The translations under genes were made by a program, and so were the position numbers. A stretch of DNA of 64,000 nucleotides from Puffinus mauretanicus (Eukaryota > Chordata > Aves > Procellariiformes > Procellariidae), in assembly GCA_023333565.1 (NCBI GenBank), contig JAJKFH010003762.1, positions 3,224,001-3,288,000 of the forward strand, in the 5' to 3' direction. The notes beneath the pieces are model-generated. The model saw only the letters and a program-made list of their open reading frames with translations. It did no database searches and was not told the origin of the DNA. Below, in pieces: positions 35,861 to 48,661 of this stretch (position 1 is its first letter; each line of letters starts with the position of its first letter).

Positions 35861-36867
35861 CTTGGGCTTTCACTTAGACATCTCCTTTAATCCACTAACC
35901 ATCCATGCACAAAAACCTCTTATCCAAGGTTAATTTGGTCCTTTCAGACTAAGTTAGTTGGCTTGCACACAGCTACAGGCGAGATTTCCCCTCAGACTGT
36001 GAACATTCACTCTGCTAAGAAGATTTAGGCTAAATCATGCAAGTGCTGACAGCCCTCCAACATTTTTCCACAGTCTCCTCAAGTGCACCAAAAGTCATTT
36101 AACTTTCCCACAGTTCACTTGGGAGGACTCACAGCTTGGCCCGTTGCAGGTCGAGGACCCAGGGGCTCCTGGACCACCGCAGCACTGGGTAAGCTGGCAC
36201 TGGCTGGCTGTACCAACGCTGCAGAGTCACACAGCTGCAAGGCTCACTGAGCACCTCAGCGTGATTAGCACGTTCATGCAGACCTCTGTAATGCTCATAT
36301 CCAGCTCCTGAATGCAAATATAGTCACCTTTGAAAGCCTTTCTCCCCTGTTCAAAGCCTGGGGATCAGCACCTCGTGTCAAGCCTGCTTTGGAGAAAATC
36401 ATGGCCCCACAGCAAGTGGCCCAGCAACAGGAGGGGTGCGACCGTACAATCGAGATGTAACATGCACCACCCTGAAACCAAGGATCTAAAAGTGTGATAC
36501 ATATTCTGTTGTTTTTGGGGTACCTTTGCTGGTAGGGGAAGTGTCTCTGGAAGTCAAACCAGCAGCTGATTTGCTGGATCTTGTTAATTTTTCATGCATA
36601 CCCAGCCCTGTCCCTGCACAGGAATGCCTTGATTCGTTACTAGTTATTGAAACAGTGCCCACCCTTAGCTGCTGAGCTTGTCCTTCACAACGTGGATTTG
36701 CACTTACAGGTGTTGCTTTGTAGCTCTTCTTTAGTCAATAGCTGTTTGGAGTCCTCTTTCCCTCCTGAGCTCAGTGAGCAGAGGGCGCAGAGCATTTGGT
36801 TGTTCACATCAAGGGCCCTAGTGACCCCGATCCACATGGACTTAAAAAAAAATATTCTTGGCACCTG

Positions 36868-36916
36868 TGTTAAGTTTAAGTTTGTTTAAGTTTGTTTGTT
36901 TGTTTAAGTGTGTTAA
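36868..36916 (+). repeat. TTTAAG/TTTG simple repeat
   Basis: The stretch consists of TTTAAG and TTTG units running into TTTGTTTGTTTG. It is low-complexity DNA. Confidence 0.85.
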
Positions 36917-38831
36917 ATTCCTTGTATAACTTAAAGCAAACACTATGCTGATGTTTCCAGGATCCCCCTTGGAAACTTTGGGGAAACATGAGGAATGCTA
37001 CAAAAAATGGGAGTAAATCAGGTTTATTTAAGGAGAAAAGGCAACAGTGTAAGGGTAACTATCCCAGGTGAAAATGACGATAACTGTAGTTTTCAAAATC
37101 AGCTTCCCATCCTCTTCCTTTGAACCAGAGTTACTTTCCAGGCTCCTTAGGGGTTAGAGGCTCTACCACAGCCAGGAAATTCTTCAAGCCAGAGCCATAA
37201 ATGTTCCTACATATCTGCTACCATAACATAATAGAAATAATGTATTGCAAAAAGAAAACCAAAATCCTATCCGGAAAACCTCAAAACGGTTGTGATCTAC
37301 AGAACGCTATGGGTCAGGCTTGAGAAGTACCTGGAAGGGGTTAACTAGCTATGTAAGAAGAGAAACACTGTTCCCCACAGCAGCAATCACTGCTGCCCAT
37401 TTGTCTTATCATGCCATTGTAGAAGCTGCATTGAACCCAAGTCTTCAGAGATTTCACCCCAGATTACTGATCCTAAATCCCATCTTCCGCTTCCACCTAT
37501 GGCAAAAGTGGCCAAAATCTTTGTGCACCCTTGGGGCAACCCAATTCAGTTTTACTAGCAGTGCTAGGAGGTCACCTTGGGCCACCCCAGGATAAGGGTG
37601 TAAGATAATGTCTCTCAGTGAGTAGAGTCAGTTATGAGTGGGATGCAGCCAAAGCATTGGAGGGATGTGCTGTTTCTCCTGCATCCTGCTGACCAGCATC
37701 TTGAGAGAGTGGTTTTTCAGCTGTGAAAACACCACAGACACCACTTCAGACAGGAGGGTTAAACAGGCCATAGTACTGCAGGGAAGTAACTGGACCGGGA
37801 GCAGGCTACTAATGTCACCCAAATACCACGACAAATTATTTTGACTATTATATTAAAGCAGTTGGCCGGTTTCAAAGCTGCTGAAATGCTGCAGAAAACA
37901 GGCTGGTCACAAACGGTGAGGACCCGACACTCTAGGGACTGACGCTCTGCCATCATGAACTCTTGCACAGAATAGGTGCAGAAGCCCACCCCTCAAATTA
38001 GCAGTATTTTCTACTCAGTATTATTTTAGAGGTTGCAGAAGGGAAACTGCAGGTCAAGCTACAGACAGGCCTTTCCCTTCTTTTTTGAGGTCGGTGATGA
38101 CTATGTGGTCAGAACTTGTGCATTTAAAATTGCCTTTTAAATACTCTTTTGCTCATCCAGCCAGAAGCCTCTCATTCTGACATCATAAGGCACTGCTGCA
38201 GGGCACATTTTCCTGTCACAGTGGGAAGATTAGAGATGAGAGAGGGCTGTAAAGAGTAAGAATTCAATGCAAAGAGGATGAGTTTGCTCTATAAGTTGAG
38301 TGATTAGGAGAAATATCTAGAAGTAAAACATAGAGGTCAGATTACTTTCTTGGACCAAGAGCAAACAAGATATAAAAAGTGGAACAGAGACAGTGACAAA
38401 GCAAGAGACAACACGAGCACTAAATGCAAACAGGCATCCTCCCATCTTTTCAACTTTTTATTCACCTGACACAGTGGAGAGCCTTGAGCGTCACAGCTTT
38501 AAGCTCTATTTACGCTGCCCACCCCTTCTGCACAAATACTTGAAACACAGCAAAAGAAAAATGAGACCAAGCACTAACCTTTCAGACGCCAATGAAACCT
38601 CATATTCCATAGCCTTGCGTTTATGCCCTTTTGACTGTGCATTAGGGAATGCCTCTCCCTATTTACTCCTCTGTTGTCATGTGAGTAGCCCTGGTGGGCT
38701 TATAGCATATTCATTTAAGTAAATCTTCCTTGGTAGAATACACACTGCACTTAATTGTTAGTCTTAAGACACTTGCATAAACATTGTGTCATTTCTATAA
38801 TTACACACCTAAGTAGCAAAGATGCCTGATT

Positions 38832-38995
38832 GAGCAGATTGTTTACTGTTATTCTTTTATAAATCTTTTTATTTCAGTAGTTTTCTTTTTAGTAACATGA
38901 TAATATGTGCTTTCAGTCTAATACTGTACAAGATGCATGCTAGGAGGAGCAGATTGTTGACTGTTGTTTTAATAAATATTTTTATTCAGCTAATT
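38832..38995 (+). repeat. Diverged direct duplication, period about 115 bp
   Basis: Two blocks of about 50 bases (38832-38880 and 38947-38995) both start GAGCAGATTGTT and continue ACTGTT, then T-rich, then AATAAAT-like, then TTTTTATT and CAG. They match over much of their length with small indels. This looks like an old local duplication. Confidence 0.6.
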
Positions 38996-41475
38996 TATAT
39001 TAAAGTGATCTTTTTTACTAGCAGGGAAAAAATGGTTTCTAGAATGACTAGCTAACTGCAACAGACATAATAATAGCCATCAAGTTTATAGTAGTACCTT
39101 CAAACAAGCACAACTGAAGACATATGTTGTTTCACAAAAAAACATGTATTATGAAACATGAAATTGCATCATGTTTAAGGTATTCTGCATACAGTACACG
39201 TTAGCGAAGCGAAAGGGCACATCTGTGCTATACTTATTCAGATGACTATTTTATTCACTGGATGATGGCAATTTATTCATTGATTTCTGGATCCCAGATT
39301 GCCAAGAAGATATCAGATATCTGGCTGATGTTAAAAACAGTTGGACTTTGTATTTGAATCTCATTGTTTGTAGCTGTTTAAAAATCATAATTGAATAGCA
39401 AGTAAATGAAAAAGAACAAGGAAACAGAAATAAAACATCACATATCATTCCCTCCTCTCTGATCCCTCACAGAGAATAATATGCACAGACTTACTCACAG
39501 GAGATTCCACACACACTTCATTAAAACTGACTTGACCTGTTTCAGATACTGAAGTTGAGGTCCGGACCATAAAGTGAAGATGTTATGGGGGATGGCCGTA
39601 ATTCACATTTCTGCCTTGCAGTGCCGTGAGCAGTTAGGTGCAGTTGCCGGCACCTAGCAAACAAATAATAGACATGGTGGAGGCTTATACATGCTTTAAT
39701 TTCCACTTTTTGCTCCCCAGGAGAGGGGAGATCTCATGTCTTCCTTCCCAAGCTAAGAGCAAGAGGATCCATGGGTACATTCTGCCTGACAAACAAAGTG
39801 CAATATACACTGCTCTGTCAATGTGGTAGTTGCCAGAGCACCAGTATCTCATCCTGGTTTCACTTACAAATGTGTGGGCTGGGTAGGTGAGGAAGAATCG
39901 AGGCTGGTACTTCAGCCACCATGTGCCAGGGTCCTCCTCATGGTCTGCTTGGCCTCTATGAGTGGCTGTCGCCTCCCTGTGCCAGGGACCATATCCAGCC
40001 ACTTTACCTTGGAACCTGAAAAGGAGAGTTCCCAATTCAATTTTCACACCTGAGGGGTAACAAACCCATAGGAAACAGAACTCTGCCCAGAAGCAGATGA
40101 GAAGATCCTACTTTACCCCACAATTATCCATTATTGTACAACCTTAACGACATTGAACTCAGAGCGACAACACAGAGAGATACATCAAAGGGCCATTGGT
40201 GCTCTGTAAAAATAAGATTAAGACATGGTCCCCCTTGCTCTCATTGCAATGTGCAGCCTTTGTAAGCCCTCTCTTCTAAGCCCACATAGCACAACATGGC
40301 TTCACATTTTAAAAACAGGAAAGTAGACTCCCAGTTTTCATTTCTGTACCTCGGAGTCTCCAAATATAACAAAAAAGTGAAGTATATTGAACTGATATTT
40401 AAAGCAGAAAATGAAAAGTTCATTTCTACCAACATTCAGATATTTTTCTATGCAAAGTATTCATTTCATTGTGGTAGAAAGCATCAATGTTTTCTCAAGT
40501 TATTTTACTCCTCTCTCCCATGGGAAAAGAACATGCAAAATCCCAGCTTTTCGACACCAAAATAGTTCTTGATGGAAATATTAAAGGTAGAGGAATGATG
40601 TTTCTTCCGAGGCAATACACAACATTGTGTTTACCTTTGCCTGATCAACTCCACAGAAAACACTATTTATGTTTAGATGTACCAAGCCAAAATGGAACAT
40701 TTTTCCTTTTTTTTTCTGGCCTGTGTGGTTAAGGCAATCTCAAAGCCATAGTGGGATTGTTTCTATTAAGAGGAAAGAAGAATGGTATCAATCAGATAAT
40801 GTGGAAAACACAGTGCCTTTACCACACTCTTCCTTCTGCAATGCCAAAGCAACCCATCCACCACCAATGCGTTTCCAAATATACTCACAGCTGAACAAAC
40901 ACAGAGGAAAACAAGGGGATGCAGGGAATCGCAAGGCATCCTGATTCGCTCCCGTGTGGGCCAGCCCATGGCACGGGTACGCTGCAGAGAGGAGCCCCGG
41001 GGATGGTGGTGGGCACCAAAGGGCAGGAGTTGGGGGGAACCTCCACCACCAGAGTGGGCAGCTTCTGCCTGCCCGCTGCTTTAGGGTAGAGGCGTGCCAG
41101 CCTCAGCCAAGTAGCTGGGTTGTTTCCCTCTCTCTCCCCCATATAAGTGTGTGCATGTGATTTAGCTTCTAATTGGCCTGAACACAGCAGGCTTTGCCTT
41201 GAGCTTTCTCCATTACTACTACTCACCAGGGCATTTAGTTGCCCTGAATGAAAGGTTGCTCATTCACTTTAACCACATCTTCGGCTTCTCAGTAGATATG
41301 TTTACTAGAAGCCATTAACATCTTTCAGCCTAAGAAGAGGAGAAAAAGCAAAACTCCTCCGCCTCACTGTGGATAGATCATCACAAGTCATAGTTACAAT
41401 TAGGCAATCATTGCTCTGCCACTAGTAATGGCCATTGCCTGTTTCCCCCATGATAGAGCAGTGACTATTAAAAAT

Positions 41476-41660
41476 GTTTGCTGGAGGGGGACCTTTGAGG
41501 TGATCCAGTCCAAGCCCCTGCCTGTAGCATTAGCTCAGGTCAGCCATGGCTGTGCCAAGGCAAGTCTTGAAAACCCCAAGGATGGAGGTTTCACAGTCTC
41601 CCTGCATACCCTGTTCCAGTGTTTCACACTCCTCCTAGCAGGGAAATTTAACTCTTACTG
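41476..41660 (-). mobile_element. Old CR1 3'-end fragment
   Basis: Read on the plus strand, GACCTTTGAGGTGATCCAGT at 41489-41508, then CCAAGGATGGAGGTTTCACA near 41575, then CCTGTTCCAGTGTTTCACA match the 3' region of older avian CR1 subfamilies in reverse orientation. The copy is diverged and 5'-truncated, lacks a clear octamer tail and has no coding potential. The right limit is approximate. Confidence 0.85.
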
Positions 41661-44600
41661 ATTTCTTCCCTATGCTGGGCAAAAAAAGGTATGAAAGCTA
41701 TGCCTGGCACACCAGAGATTACCTCTTCCAGGCACTGCACATTCCTGGTGACACCAAAAAGCGAGGAAGCCAGGGCAGCGACCCCTCAGAGATGAGCCGG
41801 CACCCTTTTCCCGGTGTGACTGCTGGCATGGCCAGCCCACACAGGAACAGCACAGGACCCCTTGCAGCTGCATCGTTGTGATCTTGTGAATGTATTTGAG
41901 AGAGAGAAGAAAAAAAAAATGGCATTATAGAAGGAAGAGTGTGGTAAAAGCCATAATTTGGCTGGGATTAAAGAAACCACTGGAAGTTCCTTAGTTTTAA
42001 ATTTTGCACAGATGTCAACTATACTTGTTCCTACTGTCTTTAATTTAATGTCTGGAATATTGCGGTAATGTAATTCAGATGACATATGACTGGGAAACAG
42101 CCAGACCAACAGATTTGTGAAATTTTCTTTTTATGTTTAGATTTAATAAAAAAAAGATCTCTCATGTGTGGCTTTTCTACACAGCAGTGTAAGAAAATGG
42201 TCTAGAAAGCTATGAAAAATATCTGCGAAGTGCACTTGAACATGCCTGCAGACAGACCAGAGGCGCATTGTAGCCGTGGTGGCAGCTGCCATTTTCTTGT
42301 GTTTTCCCAGCTCAGCATGCCATGGCTCTTCCCCTTCCTACCATGGAGAAGAGGCAAATGCCGGCACGCTCTGCATTTGCTTCAATCCCTCAACCCTTTC
42401 ACCAGGCGTTGGGGTGAAGAAACATGTAGGCACCTATCCTGAACTGCTTCAGCTATTTCCAAAGTGATCACCCTCGCAGAACGCCGCAAGTTTTACTCCA
42501 TATTACACATTACAAAGCAGTTTGGTATATTTTAGATGCTCTGGATATGGTGTTTGGTGGTGATTTTGTGAATAAAGACTCAGGGAAACTAATAAACCAT
42601 TCAAACAACTGTAATCAGATTTTTGGTCAAGTGACACAGATGAGCTAAAATTAGGGTCATGTTTATCTAACTAGGTGGTGCTTAGACCTGTCTGTTACGT
42701 TTCCATAGCAAACAGGAGCTGAAGTCATCTTGATCTCGTTGAGATCCAAGAATTTAGCTCACTTTACCTGCTAATATATGGAAACAGCTTCAGAAATTGT
42801 TTTTAACAAATAAAGAAGTCTGGTAAGGACCAAGCATTTCCCATCTCACTCTCACTGAAAAAAAAAATAAAAAGGGATGTCTTTTAAAAAAAACTCTTGG
42901 AGTGACCCTACGCAGTCCTTTTTACCCTTTCAGCTCCTTCACGACTTATTACAAAATATATTTGGAGGGCATCGTGGTTTTGGAAGAATACTAGTATATA
43001 AGACAATTAAGACAAAATGAACCGAGTGCTGATTCCTAAAGTTGTTTTGTACGCATATGAGATGATCTCATTATCACTGTGTCTCCAGTAAAGTCCTGCT
43101 TAGCCTGGAATAAGGCATGAGTATGTGGTCCTACCAGATTACAAGTTAAATTACCCTCTCCACAATGCATTTATAACAACTTTCTCTCTGTCCGTGATGT
43201 TTTTACACGGTGGAGGTAGCACTGGTTCCCTAGCACAGTCCTCTGCATGCTGGAGGGAACATTAGCTTATGTGATGTCCTGTGGCAGAGGTGCCCAGGCA
43301 CAGCCAGTGCAGCACAGCCTTGCAGGAGCATGTTTACGTGAAATAGAACCCCTCAGACTTGTATGTTTAATGCTAAAGTTTGTGGAAGAGTTTGAAAAAT
43401 TCTTCAATATATTACTTTAAAATGCCAGTCTGGTCTCACTGTACGTGCAAGTGACTCATATTGTTTGGGATCTATTTGCATTTGTTGTATTATGCAACTG
43501 CAATAATACAAATTTCTCCTCAGAAAACACCTTTGAGCCCTGTTCACATGCAGCAATAGACTCCTAGATCTCTTCATCAGCTTTCTGAGTTAACTGCTCT
43601 TTCACTTGCTTTAAATGGGAGTTTATCGACATATTTATTGCCAAATTCTCTTCTTTGATTTAAAAAAATACAGTAAATTATACGGTTCAAAATTTAGCTG
43701 CCAAAAGAAAACATGGCAATCTACATGTATCTTTCTGCTGATCTCTTTCAAGAAAATGTAACATACACAATGACCTCAGCAGCTTTGAGACCAAAACTGT
43801 TATTTCAAGAAATTTACCCTTTCACCATATTACTGTAGGTCTACAAATGCATACATTTTTTCACTTGAAACGTTGACTCGGCTTTAATCTTAAAACATAC
43901 GGATGTCATTCTCTCTTTGCTCAGAGGCACTGATGCAACTGAAGAAAAACATTAAGTTTCTGGAGGGAGGCCAAGCTGGATAGTGGCAGCATAGAGTATG
44001 TAGTGCTTCCATTGACATCAGATCTGGAAGCAGATCAGATATGAATGGAAGACCCATAGTGAGTCAGGTTTGCATGTAAACCTCCAGTGAGTCTGGATTA
44101 GCTCCAAAAGTTAACATGATATCAATGAAAGAACTGCACTGTATCCACTTTCAGATACTTTTGCTGCAAAATCAGATTGGTTTTAGTTCATGGATTAAAA
44201 TTCATCCGAACTGTGGGGATAATTTTTTTAAATGGACCTATTAAAACTTCATTAAAGGATTGTCAAGACATTACACAAAACAATCAGAGCTCAGAAATCC
44301 AAGGTTAAAGGGACTCTGTGACCTGCCTTAGTTAAAAAAAAGAAAAAGAAAAAAATAGAGAGAGATATTTTGGACTCCGCTTTCTGTAATACCAATTTTA
44401 CCTTTCTACACTTGACAAACATTTATTTTCAACAGAGGGTTCTTGTTATTATCTTTTATTTCTTATTGGCAATTTCAGGTGGTTTTATCCCTTGGTTGCT
44501 GATTGATGGATTTATTAGTTCTCGGGATCCAGGGAGATTTTTGTCTTGGGATTAGAACAATTTAGAGTGAACAAAAAAGTAATTCCTTTCTGAACAGCTT

Positions 44601-47600
44601 TCAATTATAAATATGTAGGCTATCAAGTATTCCCCTGCTTTTAAATATATATTTGCTTTTATTGTTTTCTGAAATGTGTATTTTACGATTACATCAGTGC
44701 TGTTCTCCTGCTCTCTCAATTCTTGCACCAAGTTTTTGAAAAAGAATAAAGCAAACGGAGAAGCCAGGAAGGAACAAAAGCAGCCCAATTCCCATTGATA
44801 AAGCACCACCTTCTTTTTGTTTTGTGGAAAGCAACATGCATGTCATGTTCTGCAAACTCAAAGTAAAGCATGTAAATGTTACCAGATCCTTACTTCTGCT
44901 GGAAAATTAAGGCTCTTACTTTTTATAACCTTGCAGTCTCAGAACTTCCTACTTACTGATTTCTTTCTTTTCCTGCTGAACAGGAAGGAAAGAAATATGA
45001 ATCCATTCTCATTTTAGTGGTTAGGTTTAAAGGTGCTCCTTACCCACTCAGAAATAAGTCCCTGCTGTGCAGCCCCAACCTAACCCACCATGCTGATGTC
45101 TCCCTGGGTCTCTCAAACGCCACTTTGTAGAGCACAGTGAACTTGATATTTGCTTTTTTGTGTGCTGTGCTGTGTGTCGGTTACATAATATCAAGGTATT
45201 GCAAAAATCTATTATATTTCATGGCATCAAGTCAAGTCCAGAATAAATTTTGCTACCTTTGCAAGAACCCAATACAATTTGAATGTGTTTAATTTGGGGT
45301 ACATTTGCAGCCAGTAGGTTAGATGTGAGCAGAAGGTATAAACTCATTTGCTTGTGTCCTAGGTCAGCCGTAAGTGGGTGAATTCTACATCGCCCCTATA
45401 ATTTTGAAGGAACTCTCTCTGCCAATAATTACGGTTATTTATGCCACTATAACAAAGGTTTTACACTTACAAATAATTAACAGATCAAGCATCACATTGT
45501 GCATACAAGACTGCAAGAAAGTCAGAGAGACATAGGTCTTCCATCAAGACCAGAAAGCCAACACACTGCTCTCTCTTCTCAAGTTTCAGATATACTATAG
45601 GCATCCCCTTTTGTACTTTCCTCTTGACCCCAGCTCTGGGGCTGCCCAGGTGTCTTGCTGTTTGATGTCTATGTTGTAGCAAGGTGGCAGCCTTGAAAGA
45701 CGTGAATGGAGATGCAGGATTTCTTGAATAATTTTATTCTCATATTTTTGTAACATGCATAAGTATGTATTAATAAACAGAGATTAATTCTGTCTTCGGG
45801 TGTAGCTATTCGGTACCACATTCATTCATTCCTTTGTTCATTCTATGGCTGTGAAAGAATACACTCCCACATATTAAAAACATGCTAAACATTAACCATG
45901 GTCCTGGTTTTAGAACCATACGTATATAATCTGGTTCCCAAATTCTGCTGAAACCTCTGGGAAAACACCCACTTCAAACAGACTCTCTTTTCAGGAAGCA
46001 GCAGGGCTCTCTGCTCTTTCCAGTTTGTGAATTTCCTGGGTTCTTCATGCCCATTCACCTCCTCTCTCCTCTCCTACCATTACGCATGGACCCAGGGCAT
46101 CGTTCCTGATGCGCCAGTTGGATACAGCCTTCTCTTCCCTTCCTCGCAAGGGAACCTAATATGCTCTTGTTACATGCATTGCTGGGAAGTATTTTAATGG
46201 TGCTTAAATTTCCAGGCTCACTGCAAATGCCACACCTTTTCTTCACTAGATTTGTAAAATTCAGCTTCCTGTTTTTATAATGCAGCATAGACAGAGTCTG
46301 ACACTAGAGTCTTTGCATGTGTTAACTTTCTAGGTAAATGCCAGCTTGACTCATCCCACAATTAAAACTTGTCAGAAGGAGATCCCAGTTTATATATTTG
46401 AGCAGTGTTATTGTTCAAGGGACAAGCATAAGCAATTCATCTTAATTTAAGATGGCAAAGAAATGAGTGAGAAAGACTAGCAACAGATGTACTTTATTTT
46501 CTTTGTGCAGTGGAAAAACAAAATAGAAACTGAATCCTTGAGTTATTATTTTTGTATGCATATTAAAAAAGATACCAGACTTGAGTCAAGGTTTTATCTA
46601 ACCAGTACATTTCATGCATTAACCCACTCCTTTTATGCACTGCAGGGTAAATGATGTCTCCCTTCCGTTCTGCAGAAGCACTGTATGCAGGGGAAATGGT
46701 AACAATTTCCCTCTTCCCTCCTCGGGTGCAGGAGGCATCATTCAAGTCCAAGTATAGGAATAACTAACCACTATTGATGACCATATTAAGGCCAGAGAGA
46801 GACGGTATTATTAATAAAAGCCAAGAATGGCTCTACAGCTCCAAAAGCTTTCCTACATCCAGAGGAATGTCTGTGCATACATGACTCAAATGTAAAACGT
46901 GTCTTACTTTACTGATTTCCCCATGCACACTCTGGAAATACCCTGTATTGCAAAGGAATTAACGCCCTGGGAGTACACATCCTTTCTGTCTACCAAGGCA
47001 TTAGGTTACCATGTACAACCCCTACACATGTGAGGCTGATGAGTGTGCAAAAATCTTTAGGCTGTGATAACTTTAGGGTGGGTGTAATCTTGAGAGCTGG
47101 TCCTGTGATGCACAGTTATTTCTGTGTGGCTACTTACCTGCATAAGAACATGGGACTGTGTTTTTGTCTCATGCCCACATAGGCTGTAACATGAAAAACC
47201 AAAAGTCCTGTTGGGGATAAACTTTCATTTTTCTCTACATCTGTAAGAGTTAGAATAACTCCACTGACACCTACAAACCACACTAGAGTAAAACTTGTGT
47301 AAATAAAAAGATTTGACCCTTGGAATCAGAGACAATAAACTGAGTTAATCTACTGAAGATAAAAGGATAATCTTATTCCTTGGTACTAATTTTTAAGTCG
47401 TAAGAAAAAGTTAAAAAGTTGCTATACAATCCCTTCCATTTGAGCTCTCAGAGTTTCCAGTTTCACCCATTGTGTAGATCATATGATGTATGTACACCAT
47501 CCTGATGATATCCTCAATACTTTTATCCCAGAAAATACCAATAAAGGTGTATGCGGTCTCTTTTCTAGGTTCTTCTGGAGTCTATGCACTTTTTCAAATA

Positions 47601-48226
47601 TATCACAAACTTGCTGTCTCCAATTCTAACGCTCTGTCACATTTTTCCAGTCTCTTCAGAGCCGCCTCTACATCTCATTTTTCTTTCAGGGCAGCAGCTG
47701 CTGGGCTCCTTTTTTGAGGCTCTCAGCAAAGCTTAAAAGCCAAACAAAATACATAGAAACCTCTGAACTAGATTTCCATTTTTCCACAGGACTCTTGACC
47801 TATTGGTCTTCTCAATCTTAAGGGTCAATCATCACAAGAATTAGCTCCTACCTTGTAACTTAATAGTGACCCTTACTGTAGACAAGTTATTCCTTGTCAC
47901 AATTCTTCTGGCAAGCACAAAAAAACTGCTGGCTTCACATGTCCACACATCACTAGCCCCTTTTTATTGCAAGCCCCCATCTTTCCACAGCTGTAGGAGT
48001 GGGCCCTGACACATCTGCCAATGCAAGGTGGCAGGCTGAACCCTCAGGACTCATTTAATTCATTGAGAACTGCCAGACATGGATACTCTGTTGTCAATAA
48101 GGGGGGACTGAACTTTGACATATAATGTTTTGGGTTGTAGATCTAAAATCTAGCTTTAAGTCCTAATCTGCTAAACAAGTAAGTTTACTTAAGTGTTGGG
48201 ATTTCAGAAAAAAAACCACTTAGATA
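41661..48226. other. Non-coding stretch, no gene seen
   Basis: Visible items are A-runs near 41910, 42147 and 42860-42890, and a purine tract at about 44335-44366. Frames are short and motif-free. Confidence 0.6.
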
Positions 48227-48661
48227 TCACTTGTGTAAATACTCACATCTGTGGATGTTTATGGGATCCCAGGCTCTGGGCAGGAAGGCATAGGTCCCAA
48301 CTGCAGACGAGGTCCAGAATTCACCTCTCACTGCAAAGAATTTGGTCCATGAGAAGCAAGCAATGCGGTATATATACACTTGATAACACAGTATAACAAT
48401 ATGTCCAAATACTACCAACTGCTGCAGTTTAAGAAGTTGTAAGAGTTGTAAAAACAATTGAAATGCCAGTTTGCTCAGGGCATTGCACATAATCGGTGTG
48501 TCATCCAAACAAGTGTGTTTGTCATTAAATGAACGGATTTTCACTGGTGAATTAGTACTAGCAAATTCATTGATGATACTGGTAACATCACGTTCGTTTT
48601 CATACATGAGTGTAATACAGGATGACCAGGTGTTTTTTTCTAAATCGAGGTTTGCGAACAC
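48227..48661 (-). other. Unassigned open frame of 144 codons
   Basis: The frame is open on the minus strand. A TGA lies immediately upstream of the first codon, which is GTG; the first ATG is about 18 codons in. The N-terminal half has a mixed, protein-like composition (NERDVTSIINEFASTNSPVK), and six CpGs lie in 48490-48660 of otherwise CpG-poor DNA. The C-terminal half is hydrophobic and less convincing. On the minus strand, a CTAAC followed by a TTTTAG lies just upstream, which could mimic a branch point and splice acceptor. I do not recognise the product. It could be a chance frame, an exon fragment, a decayed repeat or conserved non-coding DNA. Confidence 0.2.

Larger units (their letters stand above)
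33377..41475. other. Non-coding stretch with small repeats, no gene seen
   Basis: No supportable gene is present. The stretch contains a tandem duplication at 34165-34210, a CpG-rich patch at about 35521-35860, a TTTAAG/TTTG repeat at 36868-36916, a diverged duplication at 38832-38995 and a GC-rich patch at about 40945-41060. The 120-codon minus-strand frame at 39685-40047 and the overlapping plus-strand frames are motif-free. Confidence 0.6.

Noticed and set aside
40990..41040. G-quadruplex candidate (four G-runs)
   Set aside because: Loops are 7-8 bases long and two runs are only three Gs; this is too weak to list as a feature.
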